From: Corbicula japonica
Taxonomy: Eukaryota > Mollusca > Bivalvia > Venerida > Cyrenidae
Assembly: GCA_038501625.1 (NCBI GenBank)
Contig: JAZAYU010000204.1
Span: forward strand, 62,001-126,000
Length of the DNA stretch: 64,000 bases
Reading direction: 5' to 3'
A program made the position numbers and the translations under genes. Position 1 is the stretch's first letter. Each line of letters starts with the position of its first letter. Positions 54,031 through 64,000 of this stretch are shown piece after piece. The notes under the pieces are model-generated. The model had not been told where the DNA came from. It was given only the letters and a program-made list of their open reading frames with translations, and made no database searches.

Positions 54031-57000
54031 TTTATATAGGTGCTCATAAAAATACTGAAATGTGGAGATCACGAAGTCAGGTATTACCAATATTTCATTG
54101 GAACAAGTTTTAATAGCTTACCCAAAAGCTAGTCGGTCATTAGCGAGACAATTTAACAAAAAGACGGCTCTGAAGTTTAAACATATCTAGAAAAAAATCC
54201 TTAGAATGTTAATATTTATTGAGAATTTCCACCGTGTAATATATATGCTCGCTGCCGTCACACATTTTTGTTTCGATTTTTTATGATGTAAAATTCATCG
54301 TATGAGTGTGCTTATTATTATTGTGTCGCCTGCAATAGCAGGTATAGACACGACTTGTATGGATCCTATTGTCCGGCGGCGGTGACCTGATTTTACCTGA
54401 TTTTCGGACCTTACTAGAACTACCTATATGAACGTATGTACTGATGTACATGTAAATAAGCGTCGCTTGTCTACTAAGTGTACAAATACGCACCAAGGAC
54501 GCATTCATGTTACAACATATTCACCAAGTTTGACGATACTAAAACAACTGCATTATTTCTAACCGGTGATCAGGCTAAAGAGCTCAAGTTTGGTCGATTA
54601 TAATATGTCGGTCGTCCTGATGACTGACTATTACTAGATCGGGCGGTCTAGGTTAAATCCTATGCTGAAAACAATAAAAACTGAATATGTTCCTTTCAAA
54701 ATTAGAAACACATCTTATAGAAAGGTCACACAATGACTATTGTAGGCAATTCTGTTATGTTGTAATAACTTACCCCATGATTACGGCTTATAGGCAGTGT
54801 AGATAAAGATCATTATTTGCTTAAGTGCGGTTAGACCTAAATATAAATTGTTCGCTTTTTTATTCTACTCAGAAATAAATCGATAAATCAAAACACAAAC
54901 GTTTTAGATTCAGTAAAGATCAGCAGCAAGATGTAGTGTACGTAGTGCCAATCATTAATTAGGTCTCTGTGAAAGTATCTAGCAGAAAGGATGTTACAAG
55001 CAGCAGTAGTTAAATAAACATCTGCATCCACAGAACTCGTTAGTTCTTTACAAACATACCTATAAATTTTACTCAAGAATGTGCAATCTGATATAAATCT
55101 GGACTGGTCACTAATTGTTTATGCAGTGTCATTAATCAGTGAAGAACGGGTCAACGAAATTAAGGTGAATTAAGATCAACTAAAGAACTTAATGATCAGA
55201 ACATATTCGCCTGCACTGTTTGTCGTAGCTAGTAGAAATGCCATTTTAATATGCAGTTCAATGACAAGCATATAATGCAAATAACTGAGTCCTGACTTCC
55301 TGCAGTCAAGGGGCAGGTAATCCAGACTATAATGCATATACGATGAATATATCGTACTGATGAATATTTGTAGACAATCCAAATTTAAACGAATATCAAC
55401 ATCTAAACGAAGTACTGAAACCAGCGCACAGTTGTTGTAGTTTTGCAAGTATGAGGTTTGCGTCCAATGTATGTCCTCGACAAAGTGTAACTGGGAAATT
55501 TTATGACTAAACTTTCGGAATTTAAATCAACTCGTTAACATCTCAGTTTTGAAATAAATCTCGCAAACTTTATAATCGTACAATTTGGTTGATAATAAGT
55601 GTAATGAACTAGCACATATCTTTGTAATATTCTAACGTGTAACCGAGCGGCTAACGTATAAACTTTTTTTTATAAGAGCTTTGCGGTTTCAACGCAGAGC
55701 TGACTTTATATAATTTTCTTTGGTCTTTTTTGACCTACTGATTATAAACTAATGATAGATAAAATAACAATACGCTAACATATATTATCAACAATAATTA
55801 ACCAATATGACCGTCAGCTCCAGATTTCTAACTACCCGGTATTTTATGCTAACTAACATATGCCCTCTCCCGGTAACAATGCCTTCAGAGAGAACACGGG
55901 TAATACGTTTGTAGCTTTTATAGATTATAAGATACAATTCCTCGTTATCTCTACCAGAAGCCGCCAGTTCTGAATCTAAACTTTCAAACAGAGTAATTCT
56001 GACTATGTATTTAATGATCCTCAAGGTCATAGATCTTTATCTTTCAACTGCAGCCCTGCAACTAACATGCCATCCTCTGGCGATAGCAATGCTATAAAAG
56101 GAAACCCGGATAAATAAGTTTGTAGTATTAACCTATGAACTGGAATCATCCGGACATTCCGAAATCAATGCGTACAGTGACAAACAATTCCGATCGCAAA
56201 ATGAAAACCATAAAGGAATTAAGTACAATGTTGTTAAATTATTTAGAGTTTTTAATATATTTTTTTAAAACAATAGCTTTTATTTGGAGCAGCGGTACTT
56301 TAAAATTAAACGTTAAAGAACGTTGGCCTCGGTGAAAATTTATGTGCATGTTCATTTTTTTTCGGACCAGCGTTCTCCGCCGATCACCGACGTTCACTAG
56401 CGTTCACACAACGCACTTCTGGCGCTATCACAGCAACCATGGACGACTTACAACGTTTCCTCAAACGTCGTAGAACGCTGACCAGAACGTCGTTATAGAA
56501 CCTTAAATAAGGTATGCTCCAATATACTAGCCCATTTCCGACTTTGTTTCAAATAACATAATGATAACTAAAACCAAAGATTATACATTTTGAAAACATT
56601 ATCAAGTAAGGATATTCATACTTGTCGTTTTGATTATAAAATTAATTTGATCTGCTATAGGGCTTCGGACAACCTAGACCTAAACAGGGGAGTTACGTTT
56701 AAAGAATGAGGGAAATGCTAGGGGTTCCTTATAACACTTGTGGGTAAATAATATACATATTGCAATTTTTAAAAATGCCAAGTGTGTGTTGAAGATAACT
56801 ACTCGGGCAGTATATCCATGTATAAGCTGTTAGAGGCCATTCAAAATATAAATCTTAATTCTTCATCAAATCATTGTTTTTCTACTCTTTAGGAATTTCT
56901 AACACGACGTTATTCAAATTTTTGAAAGTAATAATTTTAATAGTTAAATTGTAATGAAGTAATACAAGTTCTATTCTTCTAACCGCAAATCTCAACTTCT

Positions 57001-57045
57001 ACCATTTAATATGAATAAGAAAAGATGATCAATCGAACTTGTTTT
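54031..57045. other. Intergenic region between CAMSAP and the CHST15-like gene
   Basis: No gene recognised. A pair of inverted motifs (GGACCAGCGTTCT at 56365 and AGAACGCTGACC at 56473) flanks a CG-richer patch of repeated ACGTTC/GCGTTC. Confidence 0.45.
54790..54915. mobile_element. Very degenerate family P MITE
   Basis: Only scattered matches (GGCAGTGTAGATAAAGATCA; TCAGAAATAAATCGATAAAT). Confidence 0.35.
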
Positions 57046-57049
57046 TTAG

Positions 57050-57055
57050 TTTATT
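57050..57055 (-). terminator. CHST15: Candidate polyadenylation signal of the CHST15-like gene
   Basis: AATAAA on the minus strand about 350 nt after the stop codon. It is the only perfect hexamer noticed close to a plausible 3' UTR end; another is near 57206. Confidence 0.4.
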
Positions 57056-57405
57056 CACGGAACATTACAGTGACAGCCAATTTCGTGTATTAAAAAAGAC
57101 GACATTTTAAAAGTATTTAGACGAAGGATTGATGTATTCAGTATTATTTTATAATTTATAACATTTAAACATCGATATATTTTCTGCATTATAACTGCAT
57201 TTTTATTACTTTCCGAATGCCCCTCGAGTACTAGGAAAAAGGAAACTATGCATTTACAACAGTAAATAAGCGCCATTAACATGTTTACAATGTATCACAC
57301 AACTAAATTTGCGAGAACATTAATTTAATTTCATATTAAATGAGGCTACTTTCTACATATAATACTACCAATGCACAGTTTTCTTCAAGGACATAGTTTA
57401 TCTTG

Positions 57406-57593
57406 TTACGAATTATAATTAAAATCGTCCCCCAATAAGTCGACCAATTCTTTATTGTGTGGGTAATAGAACTCCTGAAGAAGAATTCTGGTTTCCGGTT
57501 TCATGTCTCCGACAAGCCTGGCCTGTCCATGTCTGGCATTAGCCTGTTGGGTTGGATCTGCCACATGTCTCAGTTTGGTGTCACCCATAGGAG
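57406..57593 (-). CDS. CHST15: CHST15-like last coding exon and stop
   Basis: The two first bases complete a Ser codon. The frame then runs PMGDTKLRHVADPTQQANAR to GDDFNYNS and TAA. The motif ETRILLQEFYYPHNKELVDL is the C-terminal helix of the family. The acceptor is TTTGTAG. Confidence 0.88.
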
Positions 57594-60500
57594 CTACAAA
57601 ATAAAATAAACGTATGAATCAACTGCGACATTTCAATTTTTTATCAGAAATGTTTCATTATCCCCCAACCCCAAATAGAAACATTTTTCGTTTCCTTTAT
57701 CTGAACTACAAGTATCTGTTTGCTTGTTACATGTTTTCACAATATATGCTTGTTCCAGCACATGACAAACAAAACTAGAATGTGTCCTCGGACACTGATG
57801 CCCCCCTGCTGCAACATAATTTTTAAGGGCCATAACTCTGGTAAAAATGGTAGCAGGAAAAATCCTTTCTTTACGATCCTCTACACATCCTGCTTGATAA
57901 TCTGTGCAAGTTTGAAAGAAATCCGCCTTATAGTTTAGGAGGAGTTGATGCCACAAGATTTGGGGACGTACGGACGTACGGACAAGTGTAACTTTATAGC
58001 CTCCCACTTTGTGGGGGCATAAAAATCCAAGGCGGTAACCTCTCAGGTTCTAATTTTGTTAATTGTTTGTGGTGTCTGTTGAAATTGATCATTTTATAAA
58101 CTCTGTTCTCCCTTTCTCTTCTTCTGGGCTGTGCGGGAAAGCTGTGTCTTCTGAATCTGGAAATTCCTAATATGCGTATTTCACTTTCCTAGCAAGAATA
58201 ACTTTATAGTAAGTACAGTGTACTTGTGTTTGTATAATAATATCAAGAGAAAAGAAAAGAAAGTTACTCACATAATTGTAAAAATGAGAAGACAGCTTTC
58301 ATATAAGACGAGGTGTCGCTGGAAAACTTTTCCAGGTTGATTACAAAAACCTGCTCCCTTGGGAATACTCTGAAATACTCCTTTAAGTGTTGATGGTATA
58401 TACCAATACGAAGTCTCACCTGGAATTTAAAAATTCACATTTCATTAACATACTATTAGCCTTTCCTTCACAAACAAACAAATGCAATCCAACTCATGCA
58501 ATATTAACTCTAAGTTATCCTTCTGCAATTCCGGTATTTCTCCATTTTGAAATCGTTTCCAACAAACTTTTTTAAAATAAAATGTTAGATTTAAATTGTG
58601 TGAAACTGCAGAAAATGAAAAGGGAAGAACGCCATCTAGATTTTCTGTAGATGTTTACAAATGAAGTCGGGCATAAACTTAGAAAACACTTAATAATGCT
58701 ACCTTACCAAAAGGTAAAATATGCATATCAGGAATCGAATTTCACCAAATGTCATGTCAACAAATATAAGTGCATCCTCAGTAAAAAAGTCAAATATGCA
58801 AATCAGGAATTGCCACACCAAGAAAACCTGTCTCCCCACACAGCCTAAATGTAGAGAGGAAACGAGCACCGAGAGCACGAGTTTATTAGATAATCAAATT
58901 TTAAATTAAACTCCACGGACTATTAACGTAAAAGAGAACACTGCAAATCAAATCAACTTAAAATTAATACATTGCTTACATTACGTTTAGAATGTGTGAC
59001 CCGATAGATACATAATGAATATCAACTACAGCTTCATAAATCATATTAATGACTTATAGCATCGCTTTTATTAACGTAACAATTCCAGTCTAAGTATGTT
59101 TCAATTAAACTATACAATTACATTATCAGCGCGGTACAAAAACTTGGTGTTGCCTTAAGAATAAGTCTGTCTTCTAGTCACATTATTCTGATCATGTATA
59201 TTGTGCTTGTGAAGGTGGCAGTCAGAAGAAGATGTAGGCGCGGAGACATGGGTTCTTAGTCAGAAGATGTAGGCGCGGAGACATTGGTTCTCAGTCAGAA
59301 GAAGATGTAGGCGCGGAGACATTGGTTCTCAGTTAGAAGATGATGTAGGCGCGGAGACATTGGTTCTCAGTTAGAAGAAGATGTAGGCGCTGTGACATTG
59401 GTTCTCAGTTAGAAGAAGATGTAGGCGCGGAGACATTGGTTCTCAGTAAGAAGAAGATGTAGGCGCGGAGACATTGGTTCTCAGTCCGAAGAAGATGTAG
59501 GCGCGGAGACATTGGTTCTCGGTCAGAAGAAGATTTAGGCGCGGAGACATTGGTTCTCAGTCAGAAGAAGATGTAGGCGCGGAGACATTGGTTCTCGGTC
59601 AGAAGAAGATGTAGGCGCGGAGACATTGGTTCTCAGTCAGAAGAAGATGTAGGCGCGGAGACATTGGTTCTCAGTCAGAAGAAGATGTAGGCGCGGAGAC
59701 ATTGGTTCTCAGTCAGAAGAAGATGTAGGCGCGGAGACATTGGTTCTCAGTCCGAAGAAGATGTAGGCGCGGAGACATTGGTTCTCAGTCCGAAGAAGAT
59801 GTAGGCGCGGAGACATTGGTTCTCAGTCAGAAGAAGATGTAGGCGCGGAGACATTGGTTCTCAGTCAGAAGAAGATGTAGGCGCGGAGACATTGGTTCTC
59901 AGTCAGAAGAAGATGTAGGCCCGGAGACATTGGTTCTCAGTTAGAAGAAGATGTAGGCGCGGAGACATTGGTTCTCAGTTAGAAGATGTAGGCGCGGAGA
60001 CATTAGTTCTCAGTCAGAAGAAGATGTAGTCGCGGAGACATTGGTTCTCAGTCAGAAGATGTAGGCGCGGAGACATTGGTTCTCAGTCAGAAGATGTAGG
60101 CGCGGAGACATGGGTTCTCAGTCAGAAGAAGATGTAGGCGCGGAGACATTGGTTCTCAGTCAGAAGAAGATGTAGGCGCGGAGACATTGGTTCTCAGTCC
60201 GAAGAAGATGAAGGCGCGGAGACATTGGTTCTCAGTTAGAAGATGTAGGCACGGAGACATTGGTTCTAAGTCCGAAGAAGATGTAGGCGCGGATACATGG
60301 GTTCTCACTCAGAAGAAGATGTAGACGCGGAGACATTGGTTCTCGGTCAGAAGAAGATGTAGGCGCGGAGACATTGGTTCTCGGTCAGAAGAAGATGTAG
60401 GCGCGGAGACATTGGTTCTCAGTTAGAAGAAGATGTAGGCGCGGAGACATTGGTTCTCAGTCAGAAGATGTAGGCGCGGAGACATTGGTTCTAAGTCAGA

Positions 60501-63500
60501 AGAAGATGTTGGCGCGGAGACATTGGTTCTCAGTCAGAAGAAGATGTAGGCGCGGAGACATTGGTTCTCAGTTAGAAGAAGATGAAGGCGCGGAGACATT
60601 GGTTCTCAGTTAGAAGATGTAGGCACGGAGCCATTGGTTCTAAGTCCGAAGAAGATGTAGGCGCGGATACATGGGTTCTCACTCAGAAGAAGATATAGGC
60701 GCGGAGACATTGGTTCTCAGTCAGAAGAAGATGTAGGCGCGGATACATGGGTTCTCCGTCAGAAGAAGATGTAGACGCGGAGACATTGGTTCTCGGTCAG
60801 AAGAAGATGTAGGCGCGGAGACATTGGTTCTCGGTCAGAAGAAGATGTAGGCGCGGAGACATTGGTTCTCAGTTAGAAGAAGATGTAGGCGCGGAGACAT
60901 TGGTTCTCAGTTAGAAAAAGATGTAGGCGTGGAGACATTGGTTCTCAGTTAGAAGAAGATGTAGGCGTAGAGACATTGGTTCTCAGTTAGAAGAAGATGT
61001 AGGCGCGGAGACATTGGTTCTCAGTTAGAAGAAGATGTAGGCGCGGAGACATGGGTTCTCAGTTAGAAGAAGATGTAGGCGCGGAGACATTGGTTCTCGT
61101 TCAGAAGAAGATGTAGGCGCGGAGACATTGGTTCTCAGTCCGAAGAAGATGTAGGCGCGGAGACATTGGTTCTCGGTCAGAAGAAGATGTAGGCGCGGAG
61201 ACATTGGTTCTCGGTCAGAAGAAGATGTAGGCGCGGAGACATTGGTTCTCAGTCCGAAGAAGATGTAGGCGCGGAGACATTGGTTCTCAGTCCGAAGAAG
61301 ATGTAGGCGCGGAGACATTGGTTCTCAGTTAGAAGATGTAGGCGCGGAGACATTGGTTCTTAGTCAGAAGAAGATGATGGTGCGGAGACAATGGTTCTCA
61401 GTCAGAAGAAGATGTAGGCGCGGAGACATTGGTTCTCAGTCAGAAGAAGATGTAGGCGTGGAGACATTGGTTCTCGGTCAGAAGAAGATGTAGGCGCGGA
61501 GTCATTGGTTCTCAGTTAGAAGAAGATGTAGGCACGGAGACATGGGTTCTCCGTCAGAAGAAGATGTAGGCGCGGAGACATTTGTTCTCCGTCAGAAGAA
61601 GATGTAGGCGCGGAGACATTGGTTCTCAGTCAGAAGAAGATGTAGGCGCGGAGACATTGGTTCTCAGTTAGAAGAAGATGTAGGCGCGGAGACATTGGTT
61701 CTCGGTCAGAAGAAGATGTAGGCGCGGAGACATTGGTTCTCAGTTAGAAGAAGATGTAGGCGCGGAGACATTGGTTCTCGGTCAGAAGAAGATGTAGGCG
61801 CGGAGACATTGGTTCTCAGTTAGAAGAAGATGTAGGCGCGGAGACATTGGTTCTCGTTCAGAAGAAGATGTAGGCGCGGAGACATTGGTTCTCTGTCCGA
61901 AGAAGATGTAGGCGCGGAGACATTGGTTCTCGGTCAGAAGAAGATGTAGGCGCGGAGACATTGGTTCTCAGTGTGAAGATGTAGGCGCGGAGACATTGGT
62001 TCTCAGTAAGAAGAAGATGTAGGCGTGGAGACATTGGTTCTCGGTCAGAAGAAGATGTAGGCGCGGAGACATTGGTTCTAAGTTAGAAGAAGATGTAGGC
62101 GCGGAGACATGGGTTCTCAGTTAGAAGAAGATGTAGACGCGGAGACATTGGTTCTCAGTTAGAAGAAGATGTAGGCGTGGAGACATTGGTTATCAGTTAG
62201 AAGAAGATGTAGGCGCGGAGACATTGGTTCTCAGTTAGAAGAAGATGTAGGCGCGGAGACATTGGTTCTCAGTTAGAAGAAGATGTAGGCGCGGAGACAT
62301 GGGTTCTCAGTTAGAAGAAGATGTAGGCGCGGAGACATGGGTTCTCAGTTAGAAGAAGATGTAGGCGCGGAGACATGGGTTCTCAGTCCGAAGAAGATGT
62401 AGGCGCGGAGACATTGGTTCTCCGTCAGAAGAAGATGTAGGCGCGGAGACATTGGTTCTCAGTCCGAAGAAGATGTAGGCGCGGAGACATTGGTTCTCAG
62501 TTAGAAGAAGATGAAGGCGCGGAGACATTGGTTCTCGGTCAGAAGAAGATGTATGCGCGGAGACATTGGTTCTCAGTTAGAAGAAGATGTAGGCGCGGAG
62601 ACATTGGTTCTCGGTCAGAAGAAGATGTAGGCGCGGAGACATGGGTTCTCAGTTAGAAGAAGATGTAGGCGCGGAGACATTGGTTCTCAGTCAGAAGAAG
62701 ATGTAGGCGCGGAGACATTGGTTCTCGCTCCGAAGAAGATGTAGGCGCGGAGACATTGGTTCTCAGTTAGAAGAAGATGTAGGCGCGGAGACATTGGTTC
62801 TCGGTCAGAAGAAGATGTAGGCGCGGAGACATTGGTTCTCAGTTAGAAGAAGATGTAGGCGCGGAGACATTGGTTCTCGTTCAGAAGAAGATGTAGGCGC
62901 GGAGACATTGGTTCTCAGTCCGAAGAAGATGTAGGCGCGGAGACATTGGTTCTCGGTCAGAAGAAGATGTAGGCGCGGAGACATTGGTTCTCAGTCAGAA
63001 GAAGATGTAGGCGCGGAGACATTGGTTCTCGGTCAGAAGAAGATGTAGGCGCGGAGACATTGGTTCTCGGTCAGAAGAAGATGTAGGCGCGGAGACATTG
63101 GTTCTCGGTCAGAAGATGTAGGCGCGGATACATGGGTTCTCAGTCCGAAGAAGATGTAGGCGCGGAGACAATGGTTCTCGGTCAGAAGAAGATGTAGGCG
63201 CGGAGACATTGGTTCTCGGTCAGAAGAAGATGTAGGCGCGGAGACATTGGTTCTCGGTCAGAAGAAGATGTAGGCGCGGAGACATTGGTTCTCGGTCAGA
63301 AGAAGATGTAGGCGCGGAGACATTGGTTCTCATTAAGAAGAAGTTGAATGCGCGGAGACATTGGTTCTCTCTCAGTATTGTTTTTAAATAACATTATAGA
63401 AGCCATTTGTTCTCGAGAAAACACACCTTTTGTAGGTCTTATAAGATTGGCATGCTCTTTTACGTAGTGCAATACAGATTGACCTAACTTACCTGTGAAG

Positions 63501-63649
63501 TAGAGTAGAATCCTTGTGGCTTATAGATGCACTGTCGGAGGGTAAGTGTCTTCAAACATGAGGTAAAATCCCTTAGTATTTTCTCTGTTTCTATATGGAA
63601 TGAGTCTGCAGTTACATTTGTATGAAAATATAAATAGTCCGAATATAAT
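57406..63649 (-). CDS. CHST15: CHST15-like carbohydrate sulfotransferase, 3' half (three exons; 5' part outside window)
   Basis: CHST15-type enzymes are Golgi membrane sulfotransferases that move sulfate from PAPS to the 6-position of GalNAc-4-sulfate in chondroitin sulfate. Three exons join in frame: 63649-63493, 58419-58272 and 57593-57406 (stop TAA at 57408-57406). The product reads LYSDYLYF (the Ser/Tyr part of the 3'-phosphate PAPS-binding region), FTSCLKTLTLRQCIY, VRLRIGIYHQHLKEYFRVFP, REQVFVINLEKFSSD and finally ETRILLQEFYYPHNKELVDL. The matching human stretches are LYSDYLYF, ENCMLDYSLRACVY, RLQVGLYAVYLLDWLSVF and QKILRDFYRPFNARL. The membrane anchor and 5'-PSB loop must lie beyond 64000. 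The exact subfamily is inferred, and related sulfotransferases are possible. Confidence 0.88.
57771..58022. repeat. Single-unit form of the 50111 repeat, in a CHST15-like intron
   Basis: Starts AAAACTAGAATGTGTCCTCG, has one GGGCCATAACTCTGGTAAAA unit, then GGACGTACGGACGTACGGAC and CCCACTTTGTGGGGGCATAA. It shows both ends of the family. Confidence 0.8.
58272..58419 (-). CDS. CHST15: CHST15-like exon, central helix
   Basis: 148 bp starting in phase 0 (VRLRIGIYHQHLKEYFRVFP) and ending SFLQL plus one base at a GTGAGT donor. It is a typical sulfotransferase stretch in which the acceptor-side helix is followed by the LxLEDF-like strand (here VINLEKFSSD). Confidence 0.88.
58430..59210. other. No gene recognised (CHST15-like intron)
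   Basis: AT-rich sequence with a diverged direct repeat (AAAATATGCATATCAGGAAT and AAATATGCAAATCAGGAATT). The minisatellite follows. Confidence 0.5.
59211..63375. repeat. 38-bp minisatellite array, about 109 copies
   Basis: A head-to-tail array of about 4.15 kb fills most of a CHST15-like intron. The unit is GAAGAAGATGTAGGCGCGGA followed by GACATTGGTTCTCAGTCA. Some units lack one GAA (35 bp). Variation is concentrated in the last bases (CAGTCAG, CAGTTAG, CGGTCAG, CAGTCCG, CGTTCAG). Each unit has two CpGs in GGCGCGGA, in an otherwise AT-rich, CpG-poor region. Because 38 is not a multiple of three, open frames (for example 61318-61025 minus, with a 38-residue period) are by-products. Confidence 0.97.
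63493..63649 (-). CDS. CHST15: CHST15-like exon, PAPS 3'-phosphate region
   Basis: 157 bp: one base completing a codon, then 52 codons from LYSDYLYFHTNVTADSFHIE to GFYSTSQ. The acceptor is CATTTCAG and the donor CAG|GTAAGT, phase 0. The 38-bp minisatellite begins about 120 bp inside the following intron. Confidence 0.88.
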
Positions 63650-63916
63650 CTGAAATGAGAAATGCACAATTATAAGAAAAGGGCAATCCGTAATAAATAT
63701 AATTTATTTCGTTTGAGGAACGAATTAGAAAGAAATTATTTTCCCTTAAGGTTACGCAGTCACTGTTAAGATGGTCACTAAAGCGTGATGTCAGTGCACG
63801 ATAATATCGTGCGATTAATATTGTGTGTAAGTCATTCAGCTTTGGGTAACCGACAGGTTTACATCGATAATTTTTGCTGCGCTAAATACGACGCTTAGTT
63901 ATATCGTACACGTGTT

Positions 63917-64000
63917 ATGGCCGAAATTGAAGACAATAATCCTTCTGTTCAGCAAACAACTGCGCAGTCATGGAGAAACTTTTTTGAGCTAAGACAGAAG
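63917..64000 (+). CDS. Unidentified open frame running off the right edge
   Basis: ATG at 63917 has G at -3 and +4, and the 28 codons to the window end are open (MAEIEDNNPSVQQTTAQSWR and on). I do not recognise the protein. It lies on the strand opposite to, and probably inside an upstream intron of, the CHST15-like gene. It could be the first exon of another gene, a nested gene, a transposon ORF or chance. Confidence 0.3.
   Translation, partial: MAEIEDNNPSVQQTTAQSWRNFFELRQK

Noticed and set aside
61025..61318. 97-residue minus-strand repeat protein
   Set aside because: It comes from three-frame cycling through the 38-bp minisatellite; other units bring stops, and it lies in an intron.
59211..63375. 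CRISPR-like array
   Set aside because: Units are contiguous with no unique spacers, in a eukaryotic intron.
1..64000. tRNA or rRNA genes
   Set aside because: I looked for A/B-box and conserved arm motifs by eye and saw no convincing cloverleaf; a tRNAscan run would be decisive.
1..64000. Retroviral, LTR or LINE coding sequence
   Set aside because: No reverse transcriptase, gag or integrase motif was seen in any listed frame.

Overview
This is an AT-rich, intron-rich metazoan nuclear segment with no prokaryotic, plasmid or phage features. The type of interspersed repeats and the two gene families point to a mollusc, most likely a bivalve, possibly a venerid clam. That placement rests on recognition of repeat style and is inference.

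Two protein-coding genes can be assembled exon by exon, both on the minus strand. The first is a complete CAMSAP/Patronin gene (microtubule minus-end binding protein). Sixteen coding exons run from the ATG at 53679 to the stop at 9670, and every intron phase matches. They encode about 1918 residues: an N-terminal CH-type region, a very long disordered central exon (3448 bp), a basic coiled-coil region and a C-terminal CKK domain. One intron uses a GC-AG donor. The second gene lies about 3.4 kb further right. It is the 3' half of a CHST15-like carbohydrate sulfotransferase (exons at 63649-63493, 58419-58272 and 57593-57406); its 5' exons are beyond the window. An unidentified short plus-strand frame opens at 63917 and runs off the right edge.

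The most interesting gene-level observation is that the last CAMSAP exon, with its splice acceptor and stop codon, exists as two identical 144-bp copies. One is in the correct place (9670-9813). The other lies inside the preceding intron 14 (10891-11034), next to pieces of a MITE. Splicing exon 14 to the second copy would give a stop after one extra residue and remove the CKK domain. A second partial exon duplication lies next to exon 2.

Most remaining sequence is repeats. About 34 copies or fragments of one MITE family (TTAA-CCCTTT termini, two internal hairpins, piggyBac-like) are scattered from end to end. A second foldback family with CCAAT-type motifs has about ten copies. Several 0.95-1.26 kb TIR elements with visible target-site duplications are present (pogo/Tc1-mariner-like, mariner-like, hAT-like, and one unassigned with 23-bp TIRs). 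Some are nested in the MITEs, which gives relative insertion ages. Tandem arrays include a 4.15-kb array of a CpG-containing 38-bp unit in a CHST15-like intron and a 1-kb array of a 21-bp unit in CAMSAP intron 12.

Layout: 1-9 kb, repeats and segmental duplication downstream of CAMSAP; 9.7-53.7 kb, CAMSAP; 53.7-57 kb, intergenic with a candidate CAMSAP promoter; 57-64 kb, CHST15-like gene. The two genes have no evident functional link.
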